A stretch of 64,000 nt of DNA from Streptomyces sp. A3M-1-3 (GTDB taxonomy: Bacteria; Actinomycetota; Actinomycetes; Streptomycetales; Streptomycetaceae), in assembly GCF_024213665.1 (NCBI RefSeq), contig NZ_JANAVP010000002.1, forward strand, positions 68,021-132,020, written 5' to 3'. The position numbers were made by a program, and so were the translations under genes. Under the pieces are notes generated by a model that was given only the letters and a program-made list of their open reading frames with translations, was not told the origin of the DNA and searched no databases. This document shows, piece after piece, positions 8,573 to 16,351 of this stretch. Each line of letters starts with the position of its first letter. Position 1 is the stretch's first letter.

Positions 8573-9754
8573 TCACCGGGGCGCGGCGAACAGTTCCTCC
8601 TGCGCTGCCTCCTGGGCTGCCAGCAGTGCCCCCCTCAGCACCGCCGCTCCTCCCAGGGTTCCGGCCCGCACTTCGGTACGCAGGGGGGACAGGGCGGTCA
8701 GCCGGGTCGCCACCCGGGCGGCCAGGTCCTCGCCGCCGGCGTGGCCGACCTCGCCTCCCAGCACTACGCAGCCCGGGTCCAGCACCGCGCTGACCGCGGC
8801 CGCGCCGAGGGCCAGGCGGTCGGCGAGGGCGTCGAGGAAGGGTTCGCCTCGCGGGCCCGCCGCCACGGCGGCCCGTACGACCGCCTCGGCCGGCGGCGCG
8901 TGGGCCTCGGCGACCGCGGCGACGCCGTGTTCCTCGGCCAGGGCGCAGACGGCGGCGCTGCCCGCCAGCGCGTGGAAGCCGCCGTCGCATTCGGTGGCGG
9001 ACGGCAGGCCCGAGGTGCCCGGTACCGGGAGGAAGCCGATCTCCCCCGCGCCGCCGGAGGCGCCTCGGCGCAGCCGCCCGTCCAGGACGACGGCCGCGCC
9101 GACTCCGTGGCCGAGCCAGAGCAGGACGAAGGTGTCGCGGTCGCGGGCGGCGCCGAGGCGCTGCTCCGCGACGGCGGCGAGGTTGGTCTCGTTCTCCAGC
9201 AGCACGGCGGCCGGCAGCCGCTCGTGCAGTACGGCGACCAGCGCCCGGTGCCAGGCCGGCAGGCCGGTGGTGTCGCGGAGTTCCCCGGTGGCGGGGTCGA
9301 CCAGCCCCGGCGCGCCGATGCCGACGCTGTGCAGCCGCGTCGCGCCGGCCTCGCGCGCGGTGCGTTCCAGCAGGGCGACGGCCTGGTCCACGGCCGGCCC
9401 GGTACCGGTGTCACGGTCGATGGGCAGGACGGCCTCCGCCAGGGTCCGGCCGAGGAGGTCGGCGACGACCACGGACACGCTGTGCGTCCGTACGTCCAGC
9501 GCCGCGAGGTGCGCGCGGTCCGCGACGATCCCGTACAGCCGGGCGTTGGGGCCCCGCCGCTGGGCACCCGCTTCGCCGACCACCGCGATGAGTCCGGACA
9601 CCTGCAGCCGCTCGACGAGATCGGCGACGGTCGGGCGGGAGAGTCCGGTGAGCGTCTTGAGCTGGCCTGCCGTCAAGGGTCCCTCCTGCTGGAGCAGTTG
9701 GAGGGCCAGCCGGTCGTTCATGGCCCGGGCTGTGCTCGGCGAGGCAGGCGGCAT
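8573..9754 (-). CDS. ROK-family transcriptional regulator
   Basis: A 393-residue repressor-type ROK protein. Residues about 15-75 form a winged helix-turn-helix (LTAGQLKTLTGLSRPTVADL), and the rest is a sugar-kinase-like fold (SVGIGAPGLVDPATGEL, LENETNLAAVAEQRLG, FVLLWLGHGVGAAVVLDG). The usual zinc cluster CxCGxxGC is absent; the equivalent stretch reads SATECDGGFHALAG, so the kinase core is probably ligand-binding only. ATG 9754 follows GGAAGG at eight bases. It is divergent from an MFS transporter with a palindrome between them, suggesting it controls that transporter. Confidence 0.88.
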   Translation of the reverse strand: MPPASPSTARAMNDRLALQLLQQEGPLTAGQLKTLTGLSRPTVADLVERLQVSGLIAVVGEAGAQRRGPNARLYGIVADRAHLAALDVRTHSVSVVVADLLGRTLAEAVLPIDRDTGTGPAVDQAVALLERTAREAGATRLHSVGIGAPGLVDPATGELRDTTGLPAWHRALVAVLHERLPAAVLLENETNLAAVAEQRLGAARDRDTFVLLWLGHGVGAAVVLDGRLRRGASGGAGEIGFLPVPGTSGLPSATECDGGFHALAGSAAVCALAEEHGVAAVAEAHAPPAEAVVRAAVAAGPRGEPFLDALADRLALGAAAVSAVLDPGCVVLGGEVGHAGGEDLAARVATRLTALSPLRTEVRAGTLGGAAVLRGALLAAQEAAQEELFAAPR

Positions 9755-9777
9755 ACCGGCGATCCTTCCAGATCTAT

Positions 9778-9800
9778 CTATCAGGCAGGCTCCCTGATAG
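9778..9800. promoter_or_regulatory. Probable ROK operator palindrome
   Basis: CTATCAGG-N7-CCTGATAG is a perfect 8-bp inverted repeat in the 57 bp between the divergent ROK and MFS genes. It lies 12 bp before the MFS start codon, so binding there would block transporter transcription or translation initiation. The link to the ROK protein is inferred from position. Confidence 0.65.
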
Positions 9801-9811
9801 TTTACTCCCCC

Positions 9812-11017
9812 ATGAAGAGTGGAGTGGTCTTCGACCGGCAGCAGCTGAAGCGGGCACGGATCGCCGTGGCCGCTGTCTTCTGCGTGCACGGCGCGGTCAC
9901 CGGCAGCTTCGCCACCCGCATCCCCTGGATCCAGGACCATGCCGCACTCAGCGCCGGCCGGCTCGGCCTGGCCCTCGCCTTCCCCGCGATCGGCGCCTCG
10001 GTGGCGATGCCGCTCGCCGGGGCGATCAGCCACCGCTTCGGCGCCCGGACCGCACTGCGCGGCCTGCTCGCCCTCTGGACCCTCTCACTCGTCCTCCCGG
10101 GGCTTGCCCCGAGTCTGCTAACCCTGTGCGGCGCGCTGTTCGTGTACGGCGCCACGGCCGGCATGTCCGACGTGGCGATGAACGCGCTCGGGGTGGAGAT
10201 CGAGAACCGGCTCGACCGCTCGATCATGTCCGGCCTGCACGGCATGTGGAGCGCCGGCGCCCTGCTCGGTTCCGCCGCCGGTACCGTCGCCGCGCACGCC
10301 GGCGGCGATGCCCGGTTGCACCACGCCGTCGCGGCGGCGGTCCTTACCGCCCTCGGCCTGGTCGCCTGCCGGGGCGTACTGGACCTGCGCAGTGCCCCGG
10401 ACGAGCATCCGCCACCGCGGTTCGCGCTGCCGCCGAAGTCGGCGCTGGTCATCGGTGCGGTGGGCTTCTGCGCCGTGTTCGCGGAAGGCGCGAGCCTGGA
10501 CTGGTCGGCGGTCTACCTCAAGGACGTACTGGACACCTCGCCGGGGCCGGCCGCCGCGTCCACCACGGCCTTCGCCCTGACCATGGCCGTGGCGCGGATC
10601 GCGGGCGACCGGGTGGTCGACCGGTTCGGCGCCGTACGCACCGTGCGCGTGGGCGGGGTGTTCGCCACGCTCGGCGGACTGTTGGTGGTCGGGGCGCCGA
10701 ATCCGCCGGTGGCCCTGTCCGGCTTCGCGCTGATCGGCCTCGGCGTCGCCGTCGTAGTGCCACTCGCCTTCGCCGCGGCGGGGCGCAGCGGCCCGGCGCC
10801 GGCCCAGGCGATCGCGGGCGTCGCCACCATCACGTACACCTCGGGTCTGATCGCCCCCTCGGCGATCGGCGCGGTCGCGGACGTGACCTCGCTGGTGGTG
10901 TCGTTCGGGCTGGTGACGGCGCTGGCGTTCGGGCTGGTGCTCGGCGCCGGTGTGCTGCGGCAGGGCAGCCGGGAGAGCGTTCGGGCCACGATTCCCGGCA
11001 AGGCGCTCAAGCCCTGA
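9812..11017 (+). CDS. MFS transporter
   Basis: A 401-residue membrane protein with about twelve hydrophobic helices and the major facilitator loop signature AISHRFGARTALRG between helices 2 and 3. A second-half copy reads ARIAGDRVVDRFGAVRTVR. Distant relatives are annotated as sugar or drug/proton antiporters (FucP/YbjJ-like). The substrate is unknown. The gene is divergent from the ROK regulator, which favours a sugar or sugar-like substrate. ATG 9812 is the first start after the palindrome; the leader is so short that the mRNA may be nearly leaderless. It ends 21 bp from the convergent GH6 gene. Confidence 0.85.
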   Translation: MKSGVVFDRQQLKRARIAVAAVFCVHGAVTGSFATRIPWIQDHAALSAGRLGLALAFPAIGASVAMPLAGAISHRFGARTALRGLLALWTLSLVLPGLAPSLLTLCGALFVYGATAGMSDVAMNALGVEIENRLDRSIMSGLHGMWSAGALLGSAAGTVAAHAGGDARLHHAVAAAVLTALGLVACRGVLDLRSAPDEHPPPRFALPPKSALVIGAVGFCAVFAEGASLDWSAVYLKDVLDTSPGPAAASTTAFALTMAVARIAGDRVVDRFGAVRTVRVGGVFATLGGLLVVGAPNPPVALSGFALIGLGVAVVVPLAFAAAGRSGPAPAQAIAGVATITYTSGLIAPSAIGAVADVTSLVVSFGLVTALAFGLVLGAGVLRQGSRESVRATIPGKALKP

Positions 11018-11038
11018 CCGAGTGGGTGACCGAGTCGG

Positions 11039-12229
11039 TCAGCCGCCCGCCAGCTCGTACGCGTACGACGGGGTGAAGGTACCCGCCGGGCCCTTGCAGC
11101 CGTCGGACTCCCCCGGCAGCTTGATCCACAGGTAGCCGTCGATCCGCGCCTCGCCGGTGCGGGTCGTCGGGGTCCGGCCGAGCGCCCGCCCCGCCGGATC
11201 GCACCAGTTGCCGGGCGCCGGCGCCCCGTTGCCGTTCCTGCTGGTGTCGATGACCGCGCCCAGGCGGGAGGGCCCGCCGAGGGCGGCCAGGACCCGCCGC
11301 GCGTACGCGGCCTCGTCGGCGGTGCGGTGGAAGTTCGCGACATTGGTGAAGATGCCGTCGCCGCTCGACGCGGCACCCGCCCTGCTCAGCGCTGCGGCCT
11401 GCTTCTCCGCGGGGTGCCAGCCGGAGTGACCGGCGTCGTAGTACACCTTGGCGTTGGGGTTGGCGGCGTGCAGGGCGCGGCCGGCCCGGGCCAGGGACGC
11501 GTAGCGGGCGTCCCGGTCGCCCGGCGACAGGCAGTCGGCGAGGGCGATCGAGTCGGGTTCGAGGATCACGATGACCGGGCCGTCGCCGAGACCGGCCGCG
11601 AAGTCGCGTATCCAGTCGTCGTACGCGGCGAGATCGGGCGCCCCGCCCTTGGACGCGCCTCCGCAGTCCCGGTCGGGTATCGCGTACGGAACGAGGACGG
11701 GCACCCGGCCCGCGGCGGCGGCCCCGGCCGTCACGGAGCGGACCTTGCCGGTGATGGTGCCGGGGTTGTACTCGGCGAACCAGACGGCGGCCGGGCGCGC
11801 CGCGATGCTCGACTCGATGAGCGGGCGTCTCGGATCGCCGCGGTTGGCGGCCACCCAGTCGAGGACGCGGGATTCGGGATGCCGGTAGAGCGCGGTGTCG
11901 GCGGGCGCCGGCTGGGCGCGCTTGGGTACCGACGGCTTGGGCGACGGGCGGGACGAGGAGGACGCCGAGGCGGAGGGTTTCACGGACGCCCGGACGGACG
12001 CCGATGCCGAGGCGCTGGGCTGCGCGGGCAGCGGCCGGAGCGTCGGGGGCTCGGTCACCTCGGGCCGGGCCGAGTCGTCCGTGCCGCCCTCGCCGGCGAC
12101 CGCGCTCAGCACACCGGCCACCGTGCCTACGGCCACCACGGCGGAGGCGGCGACCACCATGGCGGTATGCCGCACGGCCCGTCGGCGCTCGGTACGCCGG
12201 ACGCGGTTCTGCGCGCGTACGCCTGACAC
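11039..12229 (-). CDS. Glycoside hydrolase family 6 (cellobiohydrolase/endoglucanase-like)
   Basis: A GH6 protein that would cut beta-1,4-glucan by inversion. From the GTG at 12229 it has 396 residues: a short basic N-terminus, one hydrophobic segment (AMVVAASAVVAVGTVAGVL) acting as anchor or signal, an Ala/Ser/Lys/Pro linker of about 60 residues, then the catalytic domain. GH6 landmarks are VWFAEYNP, the VIVILEPDSIA strand with the catalytic Asp, and KVYYDAGHSGW. No cellulose-binding module is present. The long linker after a membrane segment suggests surface display. The start is the likeliest of several; the SD signal (GGGGGA) is ten bases away. Confidence 0.88.
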   Translation of the reverse strand: MSGVRAQNRVRRTERRRAVRHTAMVVAASAVVAVGTVAGVLSAVAGEGGTDDSARPEVTEPPTLRPLPAQPSASASASVRASVKPSASASSSSRPSPKPSVPKRAQPAPADTALYRHPESRVLDWVAANRGDPRRPLIESSIAARPAAVWFAEYNPGTITGKVRSVTAGAAAAGRVPVLVPYAIPDRDCGGASKGGAPDLAAYDDWIRDFAAGLGDGPVIVILEPDSIALADCLSPGDRDARYASLARAGRALHAANPNAKVYYDAGHSGWHPAEKQAAALSRAGAASSGDGIFTNVANFHRTADEAAYARRVLAALGGPSRLGAVIDTSRNGNGAPAPGNWCDPAGRALGRTPTTRTGEARIDGYLWIKLPGESDGCKGPAGTFTPSYAYELAGG

Positions 12230-12331
12230 AGCTGAAGTCCCCCACTCCCCCGGTGCCCGTCCTTCGCCCGAACCGGGGAAGACCGGGCGCAATGCCACCC
12301 GGTGGAGCCTAGTCCCTGGGACGCTGCCCCC

Positions 12332-13036
12332 ATGGCGCAGATCGAACAGTTCGCGGTGCGGAGCCGTCCCGGCCACACGTCGGTAGACGCGGTCGTCGCC
12401 CGGCTGCGCGTCCTGGGGTCCGGCTGGCCGCCCTCGGACGGGGTGGCGGTGTTCAACCGGGTCTACCTGGCTGTCACTGAGGAGATCGGCCGGCAGATCG
12501 ACCTGGGTGTCTTCCCTGCCCGGCAGTCCGCGGCGACGCTGGACGTCCGGTTCGCCGAGCGCTATCTGGCGGCTGTGGACGCGGTGGCCGCGGGCCGGCG
12601 GCCACCTGCCTGCTGGCGTCCGCTCTTCCAGTACCGGTGTCATCCGGGTGTACGACCGCTGCAGTACGCGCTCGCCGGGATCAACGCGCACATCGGGCAC
12701 GACCTGGCGCTCGCCGTCGTGGACACCTGTCGCACGCTGGGCTGTGAGCCGGCCGCCCTGGAGGGGGACTTCGACCAGGTCGGTGACACGCTGACCGCCA
12801 TGGAGGAGCGCATCCGCGAGGATCTGATGCCCGGCCCCGACCTGCTTCAGATCGCCGATCCGCTCACCCACCTGCTGGGGTCGTGGAGTCTGGACCGGGC
12901 TCGTGACGCCGCCTGGTCATCCGCCCGGGTGCTCTGGGGCCTGCGTGAACTGCCAGAACTGGCCGAGGAGTTCAGGGAGCGGCTGGACGCCGGAGTCGGA
13001 CTCGTCGGGCGCTGTCTGCTGACGCCCGCCCGCTGA
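12332..13036 (+). CDS. DUF5995 family protein
   Basis: A 234-residue soluble protein matching my recollection of the actinobacterial DUF5995 family. No catalytic motif of a characterised enzyme is evident, but it is rich in conserved Arg, Trp and His, with FNRVYLAVTEEIGRQ early, WRPLFQYR in the middle and ALAGINAHIGHDLALAV after it. The NAHI-x-HDL pattern resembles a helical metal or haem site, which is only a guess. ATG 12332 is preferred over an upstream GTG because the conserved part begins there. It is divergent from the GH6 gene and is followed by a strong bidirectional terminator. Confidence 0.7.
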   Translation: MAQIEQFAVRSRPGHTSVDAVVARLRVLGSGWPPSDGVAVFNRVYLAVTEEIGRQIDLGVFPARQSAATLDVRFAERYLAAVDAVAAGRRPPACWRPLFQYRCHPGVRPLQYALAGINAHIGHDLALAVVDTCRTLGCEPAALEGDFDQVGDTLTAMEERIREDLMPGPDLLQIADPLTHLLGSWSLDRARDAAWSSARVLWGLRELPELAEEFRERLDAGVGLVGRCLLTPAR

Positions 13037-13081
13037 ACCGGCAGCACTGAACCGGGACGAACAGGGCGAGAAATTGGTGAC

Positions 13082-13116
13082 GGCCCGCCGCCGTGCTCTG
13101 CGCACGGCGGCGGGCC
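13082..13116. terminator. Bidirectional terminator between DUF5995 and davB-like genes
   Basis: A perfect 15-bp stem (13082-13096 with 13102-13116) and five-base loop lies between two convergent genes, 45 bp after one stop and 32 bp after the other. Confidence 0.8.
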
Positions 13117-13148
13117 GAGTCTGTGATCCCCTGAGTCAATCCCTCGGG

Positions 13149-14846
13149 TCAGTCCTCGGGGAGTTCGACGGGGGCGATCTCGTCGTAGAGGTCGCCGGGC
13201 CCGGGGTTGGTCGCGTCCGTCCTACCACCGAAGTGGTGCATGACGCCCCACACCGCGTTGAGCGCGGTCTGCACGGCGCCCTCGGCCCAGCCCGCGGTCC
13301 ACGAGATGTCGTCGCCCGCGAGGAAGATTCCGCGCTTGTCCTCGGGCAGCCGGTCCTGCATGAAGTGCGTGAACAGGCGGCGCTGGTAGCGGTAGTGACC
13401 GGGCAGGTTGGCCTTGAACGCGCCCATGAAGTAGGGCTCGTTCTCCCACGAGACGGTCACCGGGTTGCCGATGATGTGGCGGCGGATGTCGACCTTCGGG
13501 TAGATCTCGCCCAGCGACTTGAGCATGACCTCCATCCGCTCGTTCGCGGACAGCGGCAGCCACTTGAGGCTGTCGTCGCACCACGTGTACGAGAGGCAGA
13601 TGACGGCCGGCTTGTCGGGACCGTTGTCCAGCAGATAGGTGCCGCGGGTCATCCGGTCGGTCAGCGTCATCGACATGACGTCCCGCCCGGTCTCCTCGTG
13701 CTTGTCCAGCCAGAACGGCCGGTCGACCGGCACGAACAGCTTGGAGGACTCCATGTAGTGGGTCCGCTCCATCGCCGTCCAGTGGTCGATGGGGAACAGC
13801 GAGTCGTCGCACGCGATCTTCGACAGCAGCATCCAGGACTGCGCGGTGAAGACGGCCGCGCGGTACGTACGGATGTCGCCGGAGGCGTCGGTGACGGTGA
13901 TCCGGTTCCCGGCGGTGCGGTGCAGCCGCGTCACGGCCGGCTTGGGCGTGCCGTCGTGCAGCGACGAGAGCGAGGTGCCCTGCGCCCAGTACACGATCTT
14001 CTCCGGCTCGCGCTCCCACAGCCGCAGCGGGAGCTGCTGGCTGCCGCCGACGATGCCGCGGTGGTGGTCGTCCGCCTCGGTGTAGACGACGCGGAGGATC
14101 TCCAGGATGGAGTTCGGGAAGTCGGTGTCCCAGCCGCCCGTACCGAAGCCGACCTGGCCGAAGATCTCGCGGTGCCGGAAGGACTTGAACGCCGGGGAGT
14201 CGCAGAGGAAGCCGTAGAAGGTCTGGTTGTCGAGCTTCTCGACGAGCTTCGACCAGATCTCGCGGATGCGGGGGATGTCCCGCTCCCGCAGGGCGGTGTT
14301 CATGTCGGAGAAGTCGGCGCCCTCCTCCAGGCAGGAGTTCCACGCCTCCATGACCTCGCGGTAGACCGCGGGCAGCTCGTCCACCGAGGTGGCGTAGTGC
14401 GACTCGCCCTTGAGGTCGACGACGGTCGACGGGGTGTCGGGCGCGAGCGGGTTGGGGAACGGCTTGGTCTCCAGGCCCACCAGGTCGATGTAGTGCTGCA
14501 GCGCGGTGGAGCAGGGCGGGAAGCGCATCGCGCCCATCTCGGCGGTCAGCTCGGAATCGCAGCCCTCGAAGCCGACGGTGCGCAGCCGGCCGCCGATCTG
14601 GTCCGCCTCGTAGACGACGGGCTTGAGGCCCATCTTCATCAGCTCGTACGCGGCGACGATGCCGGAGAGGCCGCCGCCGATGACGGCCACCTCGGCGCCG
14701 TGCTCGGTCGCGGGTATCTGGCCGATCCCGGCCGGGTGGGCGAGGTGGTCGTCGTACGCGTAGGGGAAGTCCGGACCGAACATGGTGATCGGCGGCAGGG
14801 CGGGCGGCTGCTCGTCGTGAGCGGCGGTGGGCACCGTGGACGTCAT
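13149..14846 (-). CDS. FAD amine oxidase, lysine 2-monooxygenase (DavB) type
   Basis: A 565-residue flavin monooxygenase. The opening ITMFGPDFPYAYDDHLAHPAG, the FAD-binding VAVIGGGLSGIVAAYELM, the middle IFGQVGFGTGGWDTDFPN and the C-terminal FAD contact LAGDDISWTAGWAEGA resemble Pseudomonas lysine 2-monooxygenase DavB as I recall it, more than typical monoamine oxidases. Such enzymes decarboxylate an amino acid oxidatively to the amide one carbon shorter, here lysine to 5-aminovaleramide. Tryptophan 2-monooxygenase is the main alternative. The gene directly follows an amidase that would use that amide. AAGGAG precedes the ATG. Confidence 0.82.
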   Translation of the reverse strand: MTSTVPTAAHDEQPPALPPITMFGPDFPYAYDDHLAHPAGIGQIPATEHGAEVAVIGGGLSGIVAAYELMKMGLKPVVYEADQIGGRLRTVGFEGCDSELTAEMGAMRFPPCSTALQHYIDLVGLETKPFPNPLAPDTPSTVVDLKGESHYATSVDELPAVYREVMEAWNSCLEEGADFSDMNTALRERDIPRIREIWSKLVEKLDNQTFYGFLCDSPAFKSFRHREIFGQVGFGTGGWDTDFPNSILEILRVVYTEADDHHRGIVGGSQQLPLRLWEREPEKIVYWAQGTSLSSLHDGTPKPAVTRLHRTAGNRITVTDASGDIRTYRAAVFTAQSWMLLSKIACDDSLFPIDHWTAMERTHYMESSKLFVPVDRPFWLDKHEETGRDVMSMTLTDRMTRGTYLLDNGPDKPAVICLSYTWCDDSLKWLPLSANERMEVMLKSLGEIYPKVDIRRHIIGNPVTVSWENEPYFMGAFKANLPGHYRYQRRLFTHFMQDRLPEDKRGIFLAGDDISWTAGWAEGAVQTALNAVWGVMHHFGGRTDATNPGPGDLYDEIAPVELPED

Positions 14847-14917
14847 GGGGTACGGACTCCTTGCGCGGAAAGACTGAAGCAGCGGGGGCGAGGGCGGGGC
14901 GGGGTCGGACGAGGGGG

Positions 14918-15721
14918 TCAGACCAGGGACGCGTACAGGCCGGGGCGGCGGTCGCGCAGATACGGATTGTTCGCGCGGGAGGCCCGCAGCAGCTCGGGGT
15001 CGGCCTCGCCGAGTACGAGTTCCTCGCCGCGGCCGGCCCGCGTGCGGGTGGCGCCGTCGGGGCTCGCCAGGCAGCTCAGGCCGACGAACTCGAACTCGCC
15101 CTCGGGGCCGGTCCGGTTGACGTACGCGATGTACATCTGGTTCTCGAAGGCGCGGACCGGGACGACGGACTCGGCGACGAACTGGAAGGGGTGCATCTGG
15201 GCCGTGGGCACCAGCAGCAGGTCGGTGCCGGCCAGCGCGTGGGCGCGGACGTTCTCCGGGAACTCCACGTCATAGCAGATCATGAGCCCGATGCGGAGCC
15301 CGCCGAGGTCCGCCTGGACGACGGGGGTGTCGCCCGGGGTGAACCACTCGTTCTCGAAGCAGCCGAAGAGATGCGTCTTGCGGTAGTTGGCCAGCCGCTC
15401 GCCGTCCGGGCCGATCAGCTGCGCCGCGTTGTAGACCTGCTGCCCCTCGCGCTCGCGCTCGGGGTAGCCGTACAGGACGGCGATGCCGTGCTCGGCGGCG
15501 ATACGGGCCACGGCGTCGGCGCCGGGACCGTCGGCGGTCTCGGCGAGGCGGTGGACGTCCTCGCCGATGGCGTAGCCGGTCAGGAACATCTCGGGGCAGA
15601 CGAGCAGGCCCGCCCCGGCGGCGGCGGCCTCGCGGGCGGCGCCGGTGAGCACCTCGAGGTTCTTCACGACGTCGCCGGGCTGACCGGAGCTCTGGAGCAG
15701 GGCGGTGCGCAGCGGCGGCAT
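14918..15721 (-). CDS. Nitrilase-superfamily amidase, 5-aminovaleramidase (DavA) type
   Basis: A 267-residue carbon-nitrogen hydrolase. The Glu-Lys-Cys triad is visible as CPEMFLTGY, NYRKTHLFG and LMICYDVEFPENVR. These segments and the overall length match Pseudomonas DavA, which hydrolyses 5-aminovaleramide to 5-aminovalerate. It lies 71 bp upstream of the DavB-like monooxygenase, so the two enzymes would act in sequence. The ATG at 15721 has GAGG six bases upstream. Substrate is inferred from the pair; other omega-amides or indole-3-acetamide cannot be excluded. Confidence 0.82.
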   Translation of the reverse strand: MPPLRTALLQSSGQPGDVVKNLEVLTGAAREAAAAGAGLLVCPEMFLTGYAIGEDVHRLAETADGPGADAVARIAAEHGIAVLYGYPEREREGQQVYNAAQLIGPDGERLANYRKTHLFGCFENEWFTPGDTPVVQADLGGLRIGLMICYDVEFPENVRAHALAGTDLLLVPTAQMHPFQFVAESVVPVRAFENQMYIAYVNRTGPEGEFEFVGLSCLASPDGATRTRAGRGEELVLGEADPELLRASRANNPYLRDRRPGLYASLV

Positions 15722-15821
15722 GGCTGACCTCGGGGAGCGTCGGTGTTCGGGGGACGTCTTAGACGGTACGGTCCGGTGCTCACCCCCGACAAGGCGCCTC
15801 CGTTGCGCGCCGACGGGTGAT

Positions 15822-15831
15822 TCATTGCGTG
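15822..15831. promoter_or_regulatory. TCATTGCGTG motif upstream of the davA-like gene
   Basis: TCATTGCGTG followed by a second TTGCGT ten bases on lies 100 bp upstream of the davA-like start. The identical 10-mer occurs upstream of the permease (18008-18017). Shared by the two promoters flanking an Lrp gene, it is a candidate Lrp site. Confidence 0.4.
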
Positions 15832-15885
15832 TTTTTGCGTCGGTACGGAGATTCGTTGTGCCTGCCGGGCGCCCCTTCGGAGGTA

Positions 15886-16341
15886 CTACGTGGGCGAGCC
15901 GGACGAGAAACGCCGCAGCAGCGGCGAGAGCACCAGCACCGACTTCGTGCGCTCCACGTACGGCTCGCCCGCGATCCGCTCCAGCACCCGCTCGAAGTGC
16001 CGCATGTCGGAGGCGAAGACCTGGACGATGGCGTCCGCGTCACCGGTGACGGTCGACGCGGACACCACCTCCGGGTAGCGCGACAGGCCGCGGCGGATGT
16101 CCTCGGGCGAGGTGTTGTGGCGGCAGTACAGCTCGATGACCCCCTCGGTCTCCCAGCCGAGCGCGGCCGGGTCCACCCGTACGGTGAAGCCGGTGATCGC
16201 GCCTTCGGCGCGCAGCCGGTCGACCCGGCGCTTGACGGCGGGTGCGGAGAGGCCGACCTCGGAGCCGATGTCTGCGTAGGAGCGGCGGGCATCCTCTGCG
16301 AGGGCGTGCACGATGCGTTCGTCGAGTTGGTTCAGTCGCAC
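15886..16341 (-). CDS. Lrp/AsnC family transcriptional regulator
   Basis: A 151-residue one-component regulator: an N-terminal helix-turn-helix (LDERIVHALAEDARRSYADI, then VGLSAPAVKRRVDRLRAEGA) and a C-terminal RAM ligand-binding domain (about residues 65-145) that senses amino acids. The GTG at 16341 is ten bases after the permease stop, so the two are co-transcribed, and the amidase and monooxygenase follow. It probably controls the whole unit in response to lysine or a related amino acid. The ligand is inferred from the neighbours. Confidence 0.9.
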   Translation of the reverse strand: MRLNQLDERIVHALAEDARRSYADIGSEVGLSAPAVKRRVDRLRAEGAITGFTVRVDPAALGWETEGVIELYCRHNTSPEDIRRGLSRYPEVVSASTVTGDADAIVQVFASDMRHFERVLERIAGEPYVERTKSVLVLSPLLRRFSSGSPT

Positions 16342-16351
16342 TGCGGGTGGA

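Noticed and set aside
13149..15721. Tryptophan 2-monooxygenase plus indoleacetamide hydrolase for auxin synthesis
   Set aside because: The amidase is nitrilase-fold and DavA-like, not the amidase-signature IaaH type, and the monooxygenase start resembles DavB. Kept only as an alternative.
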